Positions 49,486 to 58,303 of a DNA stretch of 64,000 bases are shown here, piece after piece. The translations under genes were made by a program, and so were the position numbers. This stretch comes from Amycolatopsis roodepoortensis (GTDB lineage: Bacteria; Actinomycetota; Actinomycetes; Mycobacteriales; Pseudonocardiaceae): the NCBI RefSeq assembly GCF_014873915.1, contig NZ_JADBEJ010000001.1:1798001-1862000 (forward strand), in the 5' to 3' direction. The notes under the pieces are model-generated. The model made no database searches. It had not been told where the DNA came from and saw only the letters and a program-made list of their open reading frames with translations. Within the stretch, counting starts at the first letter, position 1, and every line of letters starts with the position of its first letter.

Positions 49486-50835
49486 TCAGCCCTCCGCGGC
49501 GGGCCGGACGGCGGGGATCTTCCCGCCGCGGAAGGCGTCCACGAACAGCCGGTGGTCGTTCCGTGACTGCTCGGCGTAGGCCATCCCGAATTCGGTCAGC
49601 GTGCGGACGAACTCCTCCTCGCGGTCGCCGATCACTGCGGCGATGGCCGCTTCGCTCTGGAAATCGACGAGGGTCTGCTCGGAGTCCGAATCGGACACAC
49701 AGTGCATCTTCGCGGTGGCCCGGCCGAGGTAGTCGAGGACCGGCCCCATCTCCGACGGTTCGGTCAGATCCGACCAGTCCAGGTCGTCGACGTAGGGCGA
49801 GAGCTCCGAGACGACGAACCCGGTCCCGTCGATCTCCGTGTACCCCAGCCAGGGATCCGCGTGCGCCTGCAACGCGCGCTGGGAGACGGCGGTGCGATGC
49901 CCCTCGTTGGTGAAGTAGCCGCGGATGCTCTCCTCGGACACGATCCGGCTCGGTGCCGCGACGTTGCCTTGTTTCATCGAGAGGACGACGTCGTTCTCCA
50001 ACGCCTGGGTGCGGCCTTCGACGAGGATGTTGTACGCGGGCAGCCCGGCCGAGCCGATGCCGAATCCCGTCCGGCCGACGATGTCCTTGACGCGGTAGGT
50101 GATGCTGCCGAACCGCTTGTTCTCCGGGATGGTGTCCAAATAGGACTCGAAGGCCTTGGCCGCGATCTCGTGCTCGGCCTTGTCCAGTACCCGGACGCCC
50201 GGCCCGTGCCGGAACCTGCGGTCGTAATCCTCCACGGTGGTCAGCTCGTCGAGCAGGTCGATCCGCGTCTTGAGCCGGGCCCTCAGCAGGACCTGGTGCA
50301 GCGCGCCCTCGGTGCTGTCCAGCTGGAGACGGACGAGTTCGTCGCCGGGACGCTCGGCGTACTCGCGGACCTGCTTGACGTAGGCGCGCAGATAGGTGCC
50401 GATCAGCGTCTCGATGTCGTCGTCGGAGATCGCCTTGCTCCACGCCAGCAGCGCGACACTGGCGGCGAGTCGTTTGAGGTCCCAGGTGAAGCAGCCGAGG
50501 TACGCCTCGTCGAAGTCGTTGACGTCGAACACCAGGGTCCCCGAAGAATCCATGTAGCTGCCGAAGTTCTCGGCGTGCAGGTCGCCCTGGATCCACACGC
50601 GACTCGTCTCCGCGTTCGCCCACGGGTCTTCCTCGTGCGCCATGTCCGCGTAGAACAGGCACGCCGAACCCCGGTAGAAGGCGAACGGGGCGGCGGCCAT
50701 CTTGCGGAACTTGCGGCGGAACGCGTCGGCGTCCGCGCACATGAGGTCCTCGAAGGCCTCCACCAGCACTTCGACGATCCGCGCTTGACGGTCGTCCTCG
50801 CCGCCCTCGCGGATCAGTTCGATCACACCTGCCAT
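49486..50835 (-). CDS. DUF2252 family protein
   Basis: 449 aa. DUF2252 features: FRKMAAAPFAFYRGSACLFYADMA, WIQGDLHAENFGSYMDSSGTLVFDVNDFDEAYLGCFTWDLKRLAASV. QGDLHAENFG and DVNDFDE resemble the catalytic (HGDxHxxN) and metal-binding (DxxD) motifs of aminoglycoside phosphotransferase-like kinases, but no activity is known to me. GGAGG lies 5 nt before ATG 50835. Upstream of it on the same strand lies the DUF1206 gene, 51 bp away. Confidence 0.92.
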   Translation of the reverse strand: MAGVIELIREGGEDDRQARIVEVLVEAFEDLMCADADAFRRKFRKMAAAPFAFYRGSACLFYADMAHEEDPWANAETSRVWIQGDLHAENFGSYMDSSGTLVFDVNDFDEAYLGCFTWDLKRLAASVALLAWSKAISDDDIETLIGTYLRAYVKQVREYAERPGDELVRLQLDSTEGALHQVLLRARLKTRIDLLDELTTVEDYDRRFRHGPGVRVLDKAEHEIAAKAFESYLDTIPENKRFGSITYRVKDIVGRTGFGIGSAGLPAYNILVEGRTQALENDVVLSMKQGNVAAPSRIVSEESIRGYFTNEGHRTAVSQRALQAHADPWLGYTEIDGTGFVVSELSPYVDDLDWSDLTEPSEMGPVLDYLGRATAKMHCVSDSDSEQTLVDFQSEAAIAAVIGDREEEFVRTLTEFGMAYAEQSRNDHRLFVDAFRGGKIPAVRPAAEG

Positions 50836-50886
50836 CACGACCTCCAGACGTCGTTCACGGTGCCACAGGTCGGGTCGGCGGGCAGA

Positions 50887-51654
50887 TCAGATCTTGCGGA
50901 AGCGCGCGTCCAGCAGCGCGAAGGCGCCGAACGCGGCGATACCGGCCGCGAGCGCGAGGAGCATCGGGCCGCCGTACGGCTGGGCGGAGAGCGTCTTCAG
51001 CGCGGCGTCGAGGCCGCTCGCCTTGGCCGGATCGAACGTCACCGCGGCGACGACCGTCAGCACGCCGATGGTGCCGTACGCGGCGGAGAGCGCGATCCAG
51101 CCGATCTGCCCGAGCCGGATCGTCGTGGTCCGGGTATGGCTGGAGGCGCCGCCGAAGTCGAGCTCCCGCACGAAGGTCTTCCGGAATCCGCGCTGGGCGA
51201 GGAACACGGCCACCGCGACGACGGCGATCCCGGCGGCGGTGACCAGGACCGGTCCGTACGACTCAGCGAGGATCCCGGCGACGAGAGAGCCTTGCCCGTC
51301 GTCGGCGCCCGCGGTGGCGAGCTTCACCGCGCTGTAGGACACGAGGCCGTACAGCACGACCTCGATGGCGCTGACGATCCTGCGCACGGTCCGCCGCCGC
51401 GCCTTGACGTGCCGGTGCCCGGTGATCGCCTCGCTGAGCTGCCACAACGCCAGGACCGCGAGGCCGGCCGCGATCAACCACAGCAGCCACGCGCCCCCCT
51501 CGGCGACGACCATCTGCAGTGCGCCCGCCTTGTCCGCCTTCGCCTTGTCGCCGAGCGCGACCTGCGCCGCGAGCCAGGCGACGAGCAGGTGCACGATCGC
51601 GTAGCAGACGAGCCCGCCTCGGGCGATCAGGCCGAACGTCTTGCTTTCGCGCAT
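50887..51654 (-). CDS. DUF1206 membrane protein with internal threefold repeat
   Basis: 255 aa, 6 TM helices arranged as three two-helix DUF1206 units (starts near FGLIARGGLVCYAIVHLLVAW, RRIVSAIEVVLYGLVSYSAVKLA, IRLGQIGWIALSAAYGTIGVLTVVAA). Each unit opens with a glycine-rich helix followed by an A-x-K/D stretch and a second helix. ATG 51654 chosen because the conserved N-terminus starts there and AAGGAT precedes it; an upstream extension is Arg/Pro-rich shadow. Function unknown. Confidence 0.88.
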   Translation of the reverse strand: MRESKTFGLIARGGLVCYAIVHLLVAWLAAQVALGDKAKADKAGALQMVVAEGGAWLLWLIAAGLAVLALWQLSEAITGHRHVKARRRTVRRIVSAIEVVLYGLVSYSAVKLATAGADDGQGSLVAGILAESYGPVLVTAAGIAVVAVAVFLAQRGFRKTFVRELDFGGASSHTRTTTIRLGQIGWIALSAAYGTIGVLTVVAAVTFDPAKASGLDAALKTLSAQPYGGPMLLALAAGIAAFGAFALLDARFRKI

Positions 51655-51715
51655 CGGCCGATCCTTGTCGAGCCGACGCCCGCCCGCCAGACCCGGCCGG
51701 AGCAACGTGCCCGGT

Positions 51716-53293
51716 TCACCGTAGTTTCGCGAAGGTTTCGGGGAGCCGTGCCGCCAGCCTGCGGGTCGCGAGGGCACCCCCGAGCCAGGCTCCGGCGACG
51801 GCGTTGACCAGTGCCACCGCGAGCGTAGCCGCCCCGAACCAGGCCGGGAGCGAATCGCCCGCGAAGGTCAGCGTCGCGGCCATCGCGGACGTCGGAGCGG
51901 TCGCCCACAGCTGGAGCTGGAACGCCGCGAAGATCCCGGCCGTGTTCTCGCCGGCGTCCGTGGCGTTGACGCGGCGGTGCGGGTCGACGCCGGGTGTCGC
52001 GCCGAGCACCGACATCACCAGCGCGGTACCGCAGCCGACCCCGAGCAGCGCGATCAGCACCGCGAGGATCGGCACGGCGTAGGTGAAGATCCCCGTCACG
52101 GCCATCATCGCCGCGGACAGGACGAGGGCGGGCAGTCCGAAGAGGACGGTGATGGCGATCTGGCGGCCGCGGACGTCGGCACGCACCGTCGCCGGGCTCT
52201 CGGCCACCACGAGCTGCCACAGCGCGGTGCCGTCCTGGCCGTAGAGGTTCGCGCCGCTGAGCGCGACCGTGAGCGCGACGGCCGCACCGGCGAGCCCGGC
52301 GATCTCCGGTACTCCGGCGATCGCGCCGTAGATCGCGATGAACACCCCGAACCAGATGGCCGAGCGGACCTCCAGGCTCCGCCAGGGATCCCGCCACCAG
52401 GTACGGAGTTCCTTGCCCACGACGGCGCCGAGCGGGCTCGCGGGGAGCAGCCGGGCGCGGGTGAGCACGCGGCCGCCGAGGGGACGGCGGCGGCGTCGCG
52501 CGGTGCGGGCGCCGACATGCGGGGTCAGCAGCACGATCGCGGCCGTCGTCACGGCGGCCGTCGCCCCGGCGAGCAACGCGAGCGAGCCCAGCGCGGGTAT
52601 CGGCCGTCCCGCGGCCATCTCGCCGACGGCGCGCAGCGGCAGCCCGAACGGCGTCCACTCCAGCGCCGCACGGGCGGGAACGGTACCGAAACCGTCACGC
52701 AGGAACGCCGGGATCGACTCCAGTACCGGCCGGACGATGGCCCAGCCCGCCGTCATCGACGACAACAGCAGGCCGTACTGGACCGCGGCGAGCTCCACGC
52801 CGAGGTGGGTGCGCATCGCGGCGCCCAGCAACGCGTAGACGGTCCGGGAGAGCGCCACCAGGAACACGACCAGGAGCACCGCGCCCACGAGGGCCACGGC
52901 GACCGAGGCGATCGCGGTCCCGCCGGTCGCCGTGGCGAGGGCGTACGGGATCAACGCCAGCGCCGCGATCGTCGTCACGGCACCGCCGACTCCGGCGAAC
53001 GCGGACGCCAGCAACCCCGCTCCGAGCCCACGCCGCGCGAGCGGCAGCAGGGTGAAGTACTCCGGGCGCAGCATCGCGGCGCCGGAGGTGAGCACGGGCC
53101 CGACCAGCCAGCCCGCCGTCCAGCAGGCCAGGACGAGCAGCAGCACGTCGGTGCGGGAGGCCGGTTCCGCGACAAACACGGCCGCCCAGGTCGCCGCGGC
53201 GCCCAGCACTCCGGCGACCAGGCCGAGCACTCGCTTCCAGCTGACCGTATGCCGCTGGATCGCGAGTTTCAGCCGGATCAGGTCGCCAACCAC
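51716..53293 (-). CDS. ABC-2 type transporter membrane protein
   Basis: 525 aa, about 12 TM helices in two similar halves, GTG start overlapping the ATPase gene by 16 nt, with GGAGGA 6 nt upstream. MVGDLIRLKLAIQRHTVSWKR at the start and KELRTWWRDPWRSLEVRSAIWFGV in the middle are typical of bacterial ABC-2 exporters. Works with the ATPase at 53278. Substrate unknown. Confidence 0.87.
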   Translation of the reverse strand: MVGDLIRLKLAIQRHTVSWKRVLGLVAGVLGAAATWAAVFVAEPASRTDVLLLVLACWTAGWLVGPVLTSGAAMLRPEYFTLLPLARRGLGAGLLASAFAGVGGAVTTIAALALIPYALATATGGTAIASVAVALVGAVLLVVFLVALSRTVYALLGAAMRTHLGVELAAVQYGLLLSSMTAGWAIVRPVLESIPAFLRDGFGTVPARAALEWTPFGLPLRAVGEMAAGRPIPALGSLALLAGATAAVTTAAIVLLTPHVGARTARRRRRPLGGRVLTRARLLPASPLGAVVGKELRTWWRDPWRSLEVRSAIWFGVFIAIYGAIAGVPEIAGLAGAAVALTVALSGANLYGQDGTALWQLVVAESPATVRADVRGRQIAITVLFGLPALVLSAAMMAVTGIFTYAVPILAVLIALLGVGCGTALVMSVLGATPGVDPHRRVNATDAGENTAGIFAAFQLQLWATAPTSAMAATLTFAGDSLPAWFGAATLAVALVNAVAGAWLGGALATRRLAARLPETFAKLR

Positions 53294-54051
53294 AACAGGT
53301 CCTCCGCTCCGACCGAACGCTCGCCGACGAGCCGCACGAACACGTCTTCGAGCGTCGAATCGCCCCGGACCTCGGCCAGCGTGCCGCTCGCCACGACCCG
53401 CCCGTCCGCGATGATCGCCACCCGATCGCACAGATCCTCGACCAGCGACATCACGTGCGACGAGAGGACGACCGACCCGCCGGCCGCGACGAACCGCCGC
53501 AGCATCGCCCGCAGCACCCGTGCCGAAACCGGGTCGACGGCCTCGAAGGGTTCGTCGAGCACGAGCACTTTCGGCGCGTGCAGGAGCGCCGTCGCCAGCC
53601 CGATCTTCTTCCGCATCCCGGTCGAGTACTCGATGACGAGCACCCCGCGTTCCTCGGCCTCTTCGAGTTCGAGGATCCGCAGCAGCTCGGCCGCCCGCGA
53701 ACGGACGACGGCGGCGTCCATGCCCCGGAGAAGCCCCCAGTAGGTCAGTAGTTCGGCGCCGGTCAGGCGCTCGGGCAAAGCGAGGCCGTCGGGCAGGACA
53801 CCGAGCATGGCCTTCGCCGTGGCCGGTTCGGCCCAGACGTCGACACCGTGGACCAGCGCGGTCCCCGAATCGGGGCGCAGCAGCCCGACGGCCATCGCCA
53901 GCGAGGTGGTCTTGCCCGCGCCGTTCGGGCCGACCAGCCCCGTCAGCGATCCGGGCGGCACGGTGAGCCCTACGTGATCGGCGGCGGTCTTCCCGGAAAA
54001 CGCCTTGGTCAGCCCGTCGAGTCTCAGGGCGGGCGCCGTTTCGCTCAGCAT
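53278..54051 (-). CDS. ABC transporter ATPase (drug/lantibiotic export type)
   Basis: 257 aa. Walker A GPNGAGKTT, signature-like EYSTGMRKKIGLATALLHAPKVLVLDEPFEAVDP (STGMRKK in place of LSGGQ, usual in the CcmA/NatA group), H-loop SSHVMSLVEDL. Start ATG 54051. Divergent from the NarL-type kinase (120 bp), so the TCS may control this exporter; this is a common arrangement in actinobacteria. Confidence 0.93.
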   Translation of the reverse strand: MLSETAPALRLDGLTKAFSGKTAADHVGLTVPPGSLTGLVGPNGAGKTTSLAMAVGLLRPDSGTALVHGVDVWAEPATAKAMLGVLPDGLALPERLTGAELLTYWGLLRGMDAAVVRSRAAELLRILELEEAEERGVLVIEYSTGMRKKIGLATALLHAPKVLVLDEPFEAVDPVSARVLRAMLRRFVAAGGSVVLSSHVMSLVEDLCDRVAIIADGRVVASGTLAEVRGDSTLEDVFVRLVGERSVGAEDLLWLAT

Positions 54052-54159
54052 GGGCTCCACGATGGCCGCGGGGGTATGCCCGCCGCTTCGGTCGACGGGA
54101 CCGGCTCGATGGCCGGGTGACCAGGAAGATCGTGGCCACTTGTCCGGTCTGTCGGTATC

Positions 54160-54165
54160 TACACT
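54160..54165 (+). promoter_or_regulatory. -10 element of a probable leaderless promoter (kinase gene)
   Basis: TACACT, then 6 nt (GCGACG), then ATG 54172. No Shine-Dalgarno lies before the ATG. Confidence 0.6.
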
Positions 54166-54171
54166 GCGACG

Positions 54172-55422
54172 ATGGCCGTGACGGTGGACCGCTGGATGCT
54201 GCCCGGTGAGCTCGCCCGTGCCGACGAGCCGGGGGAGTGGTCCGGGACGCGCACGCCGCGCGACTGGGCGGTGGACGTGACGATGTTCGCGGTCGCGGCC
54301 CTCGTCTGGTTCCTCGAGTTCCGGTATTTCGTCCTTCCCAACGTGCTCGGGCTGCCGAGTTGGACGCAGGTGGCGGATGCGGTCCTTGGCGGGATCGTCT
54401 GCTTGGCGCTCTGGTGGCGACGGCGGTTCCCGGTGACGGGCGGTGTCCTGGCCGCGACGGCCGGGGCGCTCGCGAACACCGCGGCGGCGGCGATGATCCT
54501 GCTGCTGTTCTCCCTCGCCCTGCACCGGGGCTGGAAGCCTGCCGTCCCGATCACGTCGGTGGCGGTGCTGATCAGCGTCCCGTACATCCACGCGTACTTC
54601 CCCGGCGCGTCCGCGCAGCCCCTGCCCTGGCTGATCAGCCTGGTGCTCGGGGCCGCGCTCGTGGTGACGGCCGGGATCGGCGTGCGCGCCCGCCGTCAGG
54701 TCGTGCTGGCGTTGCGGATGCGCGCGGACGCCGAGCGGCGGGCGCACGGCCGTGCACTGGAGGAGAGCCGCCTGGCCGAACGCCAGCGGATCGCGCGCGA
54801 GATGCACGACGTCCTCGCGCACCGGATCTCGCTGCTCGCGGTGCACGCCGGAGCGCTGGAATACCGCACGGCGCAGGCGGAACGCGGTGCCGCGCCGGAA
54901 CCGACGGCGGCCGAAGTCCGCGACGTCGTCGCGGTCGTGCGGTCCAACGCCAACCAGGCGCTGGACGAACTGCGCGAGGTCCTCGACCTCCTGCGTCAGC
55001 CACCCGACGGCGAGGACGGCCGCGAGGCACCGCAGCCGACGGTGGCCCGGCTGCCCGCCCTGGTCGACGAAGCCCGCCTCAGCGGGCAGCAGGTGCGGGC
55101 CGATTTCGCCGAGGGACTCGAGGAGTTGCGACCGCAGCTACAGCGCACGATCTACCGCATCGTCCAAGAAGGACTGACGAACGCGCGGAAACACGCTCCC
55201 GGTGCGGCCGTCGACGTGGTGGTGAGCGGCTCGGCGTCGGGAGAGGTGCTGGTGCAGGTGGCCAACGCCGCGCCGATCGGCGTCACCACGAGCGAGATCC
55301 CCGGCGCGGGCGCGGGACTGATCGGGCTCGCCGAGCGGATCGCGCTGCACGGCGGGGAACTGAGCAGGGAGATCAGCGACGGGAAGTTCCGCGTGCGGGC
55401 CCGGATACCGTGTGCGTCGTGA
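54172..55422 (+). CDS. NarL-partner histidine kinase (HisKA_3) near the ABC-2 exporter
   Basis: 416 aa. About 5 TM helices (35-55, 73-83, 92-118, 124-142, 151-170), HisKA_3 helix with H212 in RIAREMHDVLAHRISLLAVHAG, HATPase with EGLTNARKHAPGAAV and GAGAGLIGLAERIALHGG. Similar to DesK-type and liaS-like kinases. The stop overlaps the regulator start (GTGA). Leaderless-type promoter. Target is likely the divergent ABC-2 operon. Confidence 0.93.
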   Translation: MAVTVDRWMLPGELARADEPGEWSGTRTPRDWAVDVTMFAVAALVWFLEFRYFVLPNVLGLPSWTQVADAVLGGIVCLALWWRRRFPVTGGVLAATAGALANTAAAAMILLLFSLALHRGWKPAVPITSVAVLISVPYIHAYFPGASAQPLPWLISLVLGAALVVTAGIGVRARRQVVLALRMRADAERRAHGRALEESRLAERQRIAREMHDVLAHRISLLAVHAGALEYRTAQAERGAAPEPTAAEVRDVVAVVRSNANQALDELREVLDLLRQPPDGEDGREAPQPTVARLPALVDEARLSGQQVRADFAEGLEELRPQLQRTIYRIVQEGLTNARKHAPGAAVDVVVSGSASGEVLVQVANAAPIGVTTSEIPGAGAGLIGLAERIALHGGELSREISDGKFRVRARIPCAS

Positions 55423-56069
55423 TCAAGGTACTGGTGGTCGACGACGATCCTCTCGTGCGTGGCGGGCTCGGGCTCATGCTGGGCGGAGCGGGCGACGTCG
55501 AGGTCGTCGGTGAGGCGGCCGACGGAGCCGACGTCGCCGGCGCCGTGGCCCGGCTGCGGCCGGACGTCGTGCTGATGGATGTCCGGATGCCGGTGCTCGA
55601 CGGGATCGCCGCCACCGCCGCGCTCGCCGGGCGGACGGGGGAGCACGCGCCGGCCGTGGTCATCCTGACGACGTTCGACGCCGACGAGACCGTGCTCGCC
55701 GCCTTACGCGCGGGCGCGGCGGGGTTCCTGCTGAAGCACACCCCGCCCGAGCAGATCGTCGAGGCGGTCCGGCGCGCGGCGGCCGGGGAACCGGTGCTGT
55801 CGCCGGAGGTGACCCGGACCGTGATCGCGATGGCGGCGCGGCGGGGCCCGGATCGCGGAACCGCGAGGAACCGGATGGAGCTGCTGACCGAGCGGGAACG
55901 TGATGTCGCGCACGCCGTCGCGGAGGGGCTGAGCAACGCGGAGATCGCCGAACGGCTGCATCTTTCCCGGTCGAGCATCAAGGCGACCGTTTCCAGCGCG
56001 CTGACCCGGCTCGACCTGACCAACCGGATCCAGCTCGCGATCGTCGCCCATGAGGCGGGCAGGCCTTGA
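55419..56069 (+). CDS. NarL/LuxR-type response regulator
   Basis: 216 aa. Receiver with D8-D10, phospho-acceptor D54 (VVLMDVRMPVLDG), K in FLLKHTPPEQI. LuxR HTH LTERERDVAHAVAEGLSNAEIAERLHLSRSSIKATVSSALTRLDLTNRIQLAI. GTG 55419 overlaps the kinase stop by 4 nt. Confidence 0.94.
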   Translation: MIKVLVVDDDPLVRGGLGLMLGGAGDVEVVGEAADGADVAGAVARLRPDVVLMDVRMPVLDGIAATAALAGRTGEHAPAVVILTTFDADETVLAALRAGAAGFLLKHTPPEQIVEAVRRAAAGEPVLSPEVTRTVIAMAARRGPDRGTARNRMELLTERERDVAHAVAEGLSNAEIAERLHLSRSSIKATVSSALTRLDLTNRIQLAIVAHEAGRP

Positions 56070-56127
56070 TCTCCAGTTAGGTGGAGGGTGAAGCCTGGTG
56101 TTCACCGAATTGCGTCAAGGAGTGAAC

Positions 56128-56487
56128 ATGGGTGAGGACAAGGGTTTCTACTCGATCATCGAGTACGCGGTCGACGGACCGGAGACCCAGGCGGCACTGG
56201 TGGAGGCCTTCGCGGAGATCCAGGACCGCTGGGTCCGGTTCTACCCGGGCTACGTTTCGGCCCGCTTCCACGCGAGCGTGGACGGGACGAGGGTCGTGAA
56301 CGTCGTCAGCTGGGCGAGTGAAGCGGACTACCGGCATTTCGAAGAGACCTCGGATACCGCGGGACGGCTGGCGGCCATCCAAGCGGCGCTCGACGGCCTG
56401 CCCGGCGAGGTCGAGTCGCTGGTCAGTGCGAATCCCCGCTACCGCGTCGTAAGGGAGACGGGCCCCGGCCCGCGAATCGCCGGCTGA
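56128..56487 (+). CDS. Antibiotic biosynthesis monooxygenase-domain protein
   Basis: 119 aa. ABM fold: FYSIIEYAVDGPETQAALVEAFAEIQDRWVRFYPGYVSARFHASVDGTRVVNVVSWASEADYRHFEET. ATG 56128 is supported by AAGGAG 5 nt upstream; a longer GTG reading from 56098 contains the ribosome site inside the coding region. The 3' end overlaps the convergent DJ-1/PfpI gene by 65 nt. Cofactor-free monooxygenase or binding protein; substrate unknown. Confidence 0.87.
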   Translation: MGEDKGFYSIIEYAVDGPETQAALVEAFAEIQDRWVRFYPGYVSARFHASVDGTRVVNVVSWASEADYRHFEETSDTAGRLAAIQAALDGLPGEVESLVSANPRYRVVRETGPGPRIAG

Positions 56488-57790
56488 CGGCACGGATCCC
56501 GAAGGCCACGAGCAGGCCGAGGACGGCCAGCCCGAACGGCCGGAGTGTGACCGTCCACGGCCACGCTTCGCCGTCGAGCGCGAGGTGGGCCGGCCGGTAT
56601 TCCAGCGTCCTCGACGTCCATCGCGTGGTCGCGGCGTCCGTCGTGCGTGCCAGGTCTTCGAGCACGGCGTCGAACGGGAATCCCGGTTCGGCGTGCAGGT
56701 ACACCGGTGAGCGCCCGGAGTATCGGTCGGCGGCGTGACTCGCGGCCGCGTCGGTGCCGGGCACGATCAGCCGGTCGAGGCCGGGGCTCGGGGTGCCACG
56801 CGGCGCGAAGGTCAGGCCGTGGCGCGACCGGATCGGCGTGCCGTCGAGGCCGACCGCCCGCGTTTCGACCGCGAGGGACTGGCCGTAGGTGTCGAACACC
56901 GCGGCCAGTTCCAGCTCACGGATCCCGGTCGTCAGCAGGACTTCCAGCCTGGGCTTGTCCCACCGGAAGGCGGTGTTGAACCCGACCACGGTGTCCGCCG
57001 CTTCGAAGCTGTTCAGCTCCATCGGCGGGCTGGAGCCGGGGGAGTAGTGGGCCCAGCCGACGGCTTCCGCCGTCTTCCGCGCGGTCTCGGTGCCGGCGAA
57101 GCGCTCGGTGAGCCGGAGCGCCCCGTCGATCCCGGAGAGGATCCCGGCCGTGGTCAGGATGTTCCCGTCGTCGACGTAGCGTGTGCCGCGAATCCAGTCC
57201 ACGGCGGGGAACTCGTCGTCGAAGCCGTCGATGCGGATCCAGTGCGAGGTGGCCTTCCGCCCGTCGAGGAGCCCGGCCGTGGCGAGCACGCCCGAACCGT
57301 TGCAGACGCTCATGAGCAGCGAGCCCCGCGCCGACTGCCGGTTCAGCCACTCGGTCACCGGCCGCGTGGTCGGCTCGCCGAGATCCGGCAACGCGGGCAC
57401 CACCACGACGTCCGGCGCAGCGGAAGGGAGCAGCCTGTCGAGATCGGCGAAACCCAGGTCCGGGACGAGGTCGAGCCCGCCGGTCAGCGTGACCGGCCGG
57501 ACCTCCGGCGCGACGGTGTAGACGTTGAACGCGCCGGACGCCGCCAGGACCTCGTAGGGCGCGAGCGCGTCGGAGACGACGGCACCCTCGTTGCCCACCA
57601 CGACCACCGCGGTCGGTTTCGCGGGATCGTGCGGCCGGTGGGCGGGACGCGGCACGATGCCGTCGTTTCTCGGCGTGTACCGGTCTTCGAAGCTGGCGTT
57701 GAGGGTGACCGCGCCGAGGGTGACCGGCAGGGCCAGGGCGGCGACGGTGAACGCCAGCGCGGTCAGCGTGACACGCAGGAGAGATCGCAT
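56423..57790 (-). CDS. Membrane-anchored DJ-1/PfpI (class I amidotransferase-like) protein
   Basis: 455 aa. N-terminal TM (6-28), then a DJ-1/PfpI domain (about 58-235) with the nucleophile elbow LMSVCNGSGVLATAGLLDG (C163) and KATSHWIR (His). A second region, about 310-400 (TTGIRELELAAVFDTYGQSL ... LDRLIVPGTDAAASHAA), looks like a degenerate DJ-1 half without Cys, followed by a C-terminal TM (about 418-438) and a basic tail. It follows the small membrane protein by 2 bp. Relatives are AraC-less GlxA-like proteins; function unknown. Confidence 0.85.
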   Translation of the reverse strand: MRSLLRVTLTALAFTVAALALPVTLGAVTLNASFEDRYTPRNDGIVPRPAHRPHDPAKPTAVVVVGNEGAVVSDALAPYEVLAASGAFNVYTVAPEVRPVTLTGGLDLVPDLGFADLDRLLPSAAPDVVVVPALPDLGEPTTRPVTEWLNRQSARGSLLMSVCNGSGVLATAGLLDGRKATSHWIRIDGFDDEFPAVDWIRGTRYVDDGNILTTAGILSGIDGALRLTERFAGTETARKTAEAVGWAHYSPGSSPPMELNSFEAADTVVGFNTAFRWDKPRLEVLLTTGIRELELAAVFDTYGQSLAVETRAVGLDGTPIRSRHGLTFAPRGTPSPGLDRLIVPGTDAAASHAADRYSGRSPVYLHAEPGFPFDAVLEDLARTTDAATTRWTSRTLEYRPAHLALDGEAWPWTVTLRPFGLAVLGLLVAFGIRAVSRRFAGRGPSPLRRGSGDSH

Positions 57791-57792
57791 GG

Positions 57793-58191
57793 TCAGAGCC
57801 CGTACTCGGAGCGGCGGCGGAACATGGCGGCGAGCATCGCGGGCACCATCAGCACGTGGCCGGCCGTCATCAGCGTCGATCCCGAGATCAGGCCGGTCCA
57901 GAAGAACGGCAGGAACAGCAGATACGGCACGTACATCGCGGCCGACATCTCGGCGATCGAAACCCAGCCGTGGCGCCGGATCCGCATCCACAGCGCCATG
58001 CCGATCGACATGTTCGTCGCCATGACCAGTGCGTTCGCGGTCACGTTGCCCGGAAGGCCCGGCCACAGGAACGACCAGACCGGCTCCAGCACGATCATCC
58101 CGGCCACCATCGCGATCAGCATCTCCACGGCGTGGCGGACGAAGTGCAGAACGGCCTGCTTACGGGTCTTCGGTTCGGTCGTGTGCTTCAT
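57793..58191 (-). CDS. Small four-helix membrane protein
   Basis: 132 aa. MKHTTEPKTRKQAVLHFVRHAVEMLIAMVAGM opens, with TM helices at about 25-45, 53-72, 80-98 and 102-122; Met-rich (VMATNMSIGMALWM, MSAAMYV). ATG 58191 follows GAGGGAG at 5 nt. Two bases before the DJ-1/PfpI gene, so cotranscribed; the two may form a membrane complex. No named family recognised; Met-rich TMs could hint at metal handling but this is only an impression. Confidence 0.8.
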   Translation of the reverse strand: MKHTTEPKTRKQAVLHFVRHAVEMLIAMVAGMIVLEPVWSFLWPGLPGNVTANALVMATNMSIGMALWMRIRRHGWVSIAEMSAAMYVPYLLFLPFFWTGLISGSTLMTAGHVLMVPAMLAAMFRRRSEYGL

Positions 58192-58303
58192 TTCGGCTCC
58201 CTCGGTCGGTGCGATGGGAGCAATGTTCGGGCGGGGCGGGTCACGCGGGCAGGTGCCGGAAGTCATGCCCGAGGTCATGTGACCGGTGCGTGCGACCCGC
58301 CTC

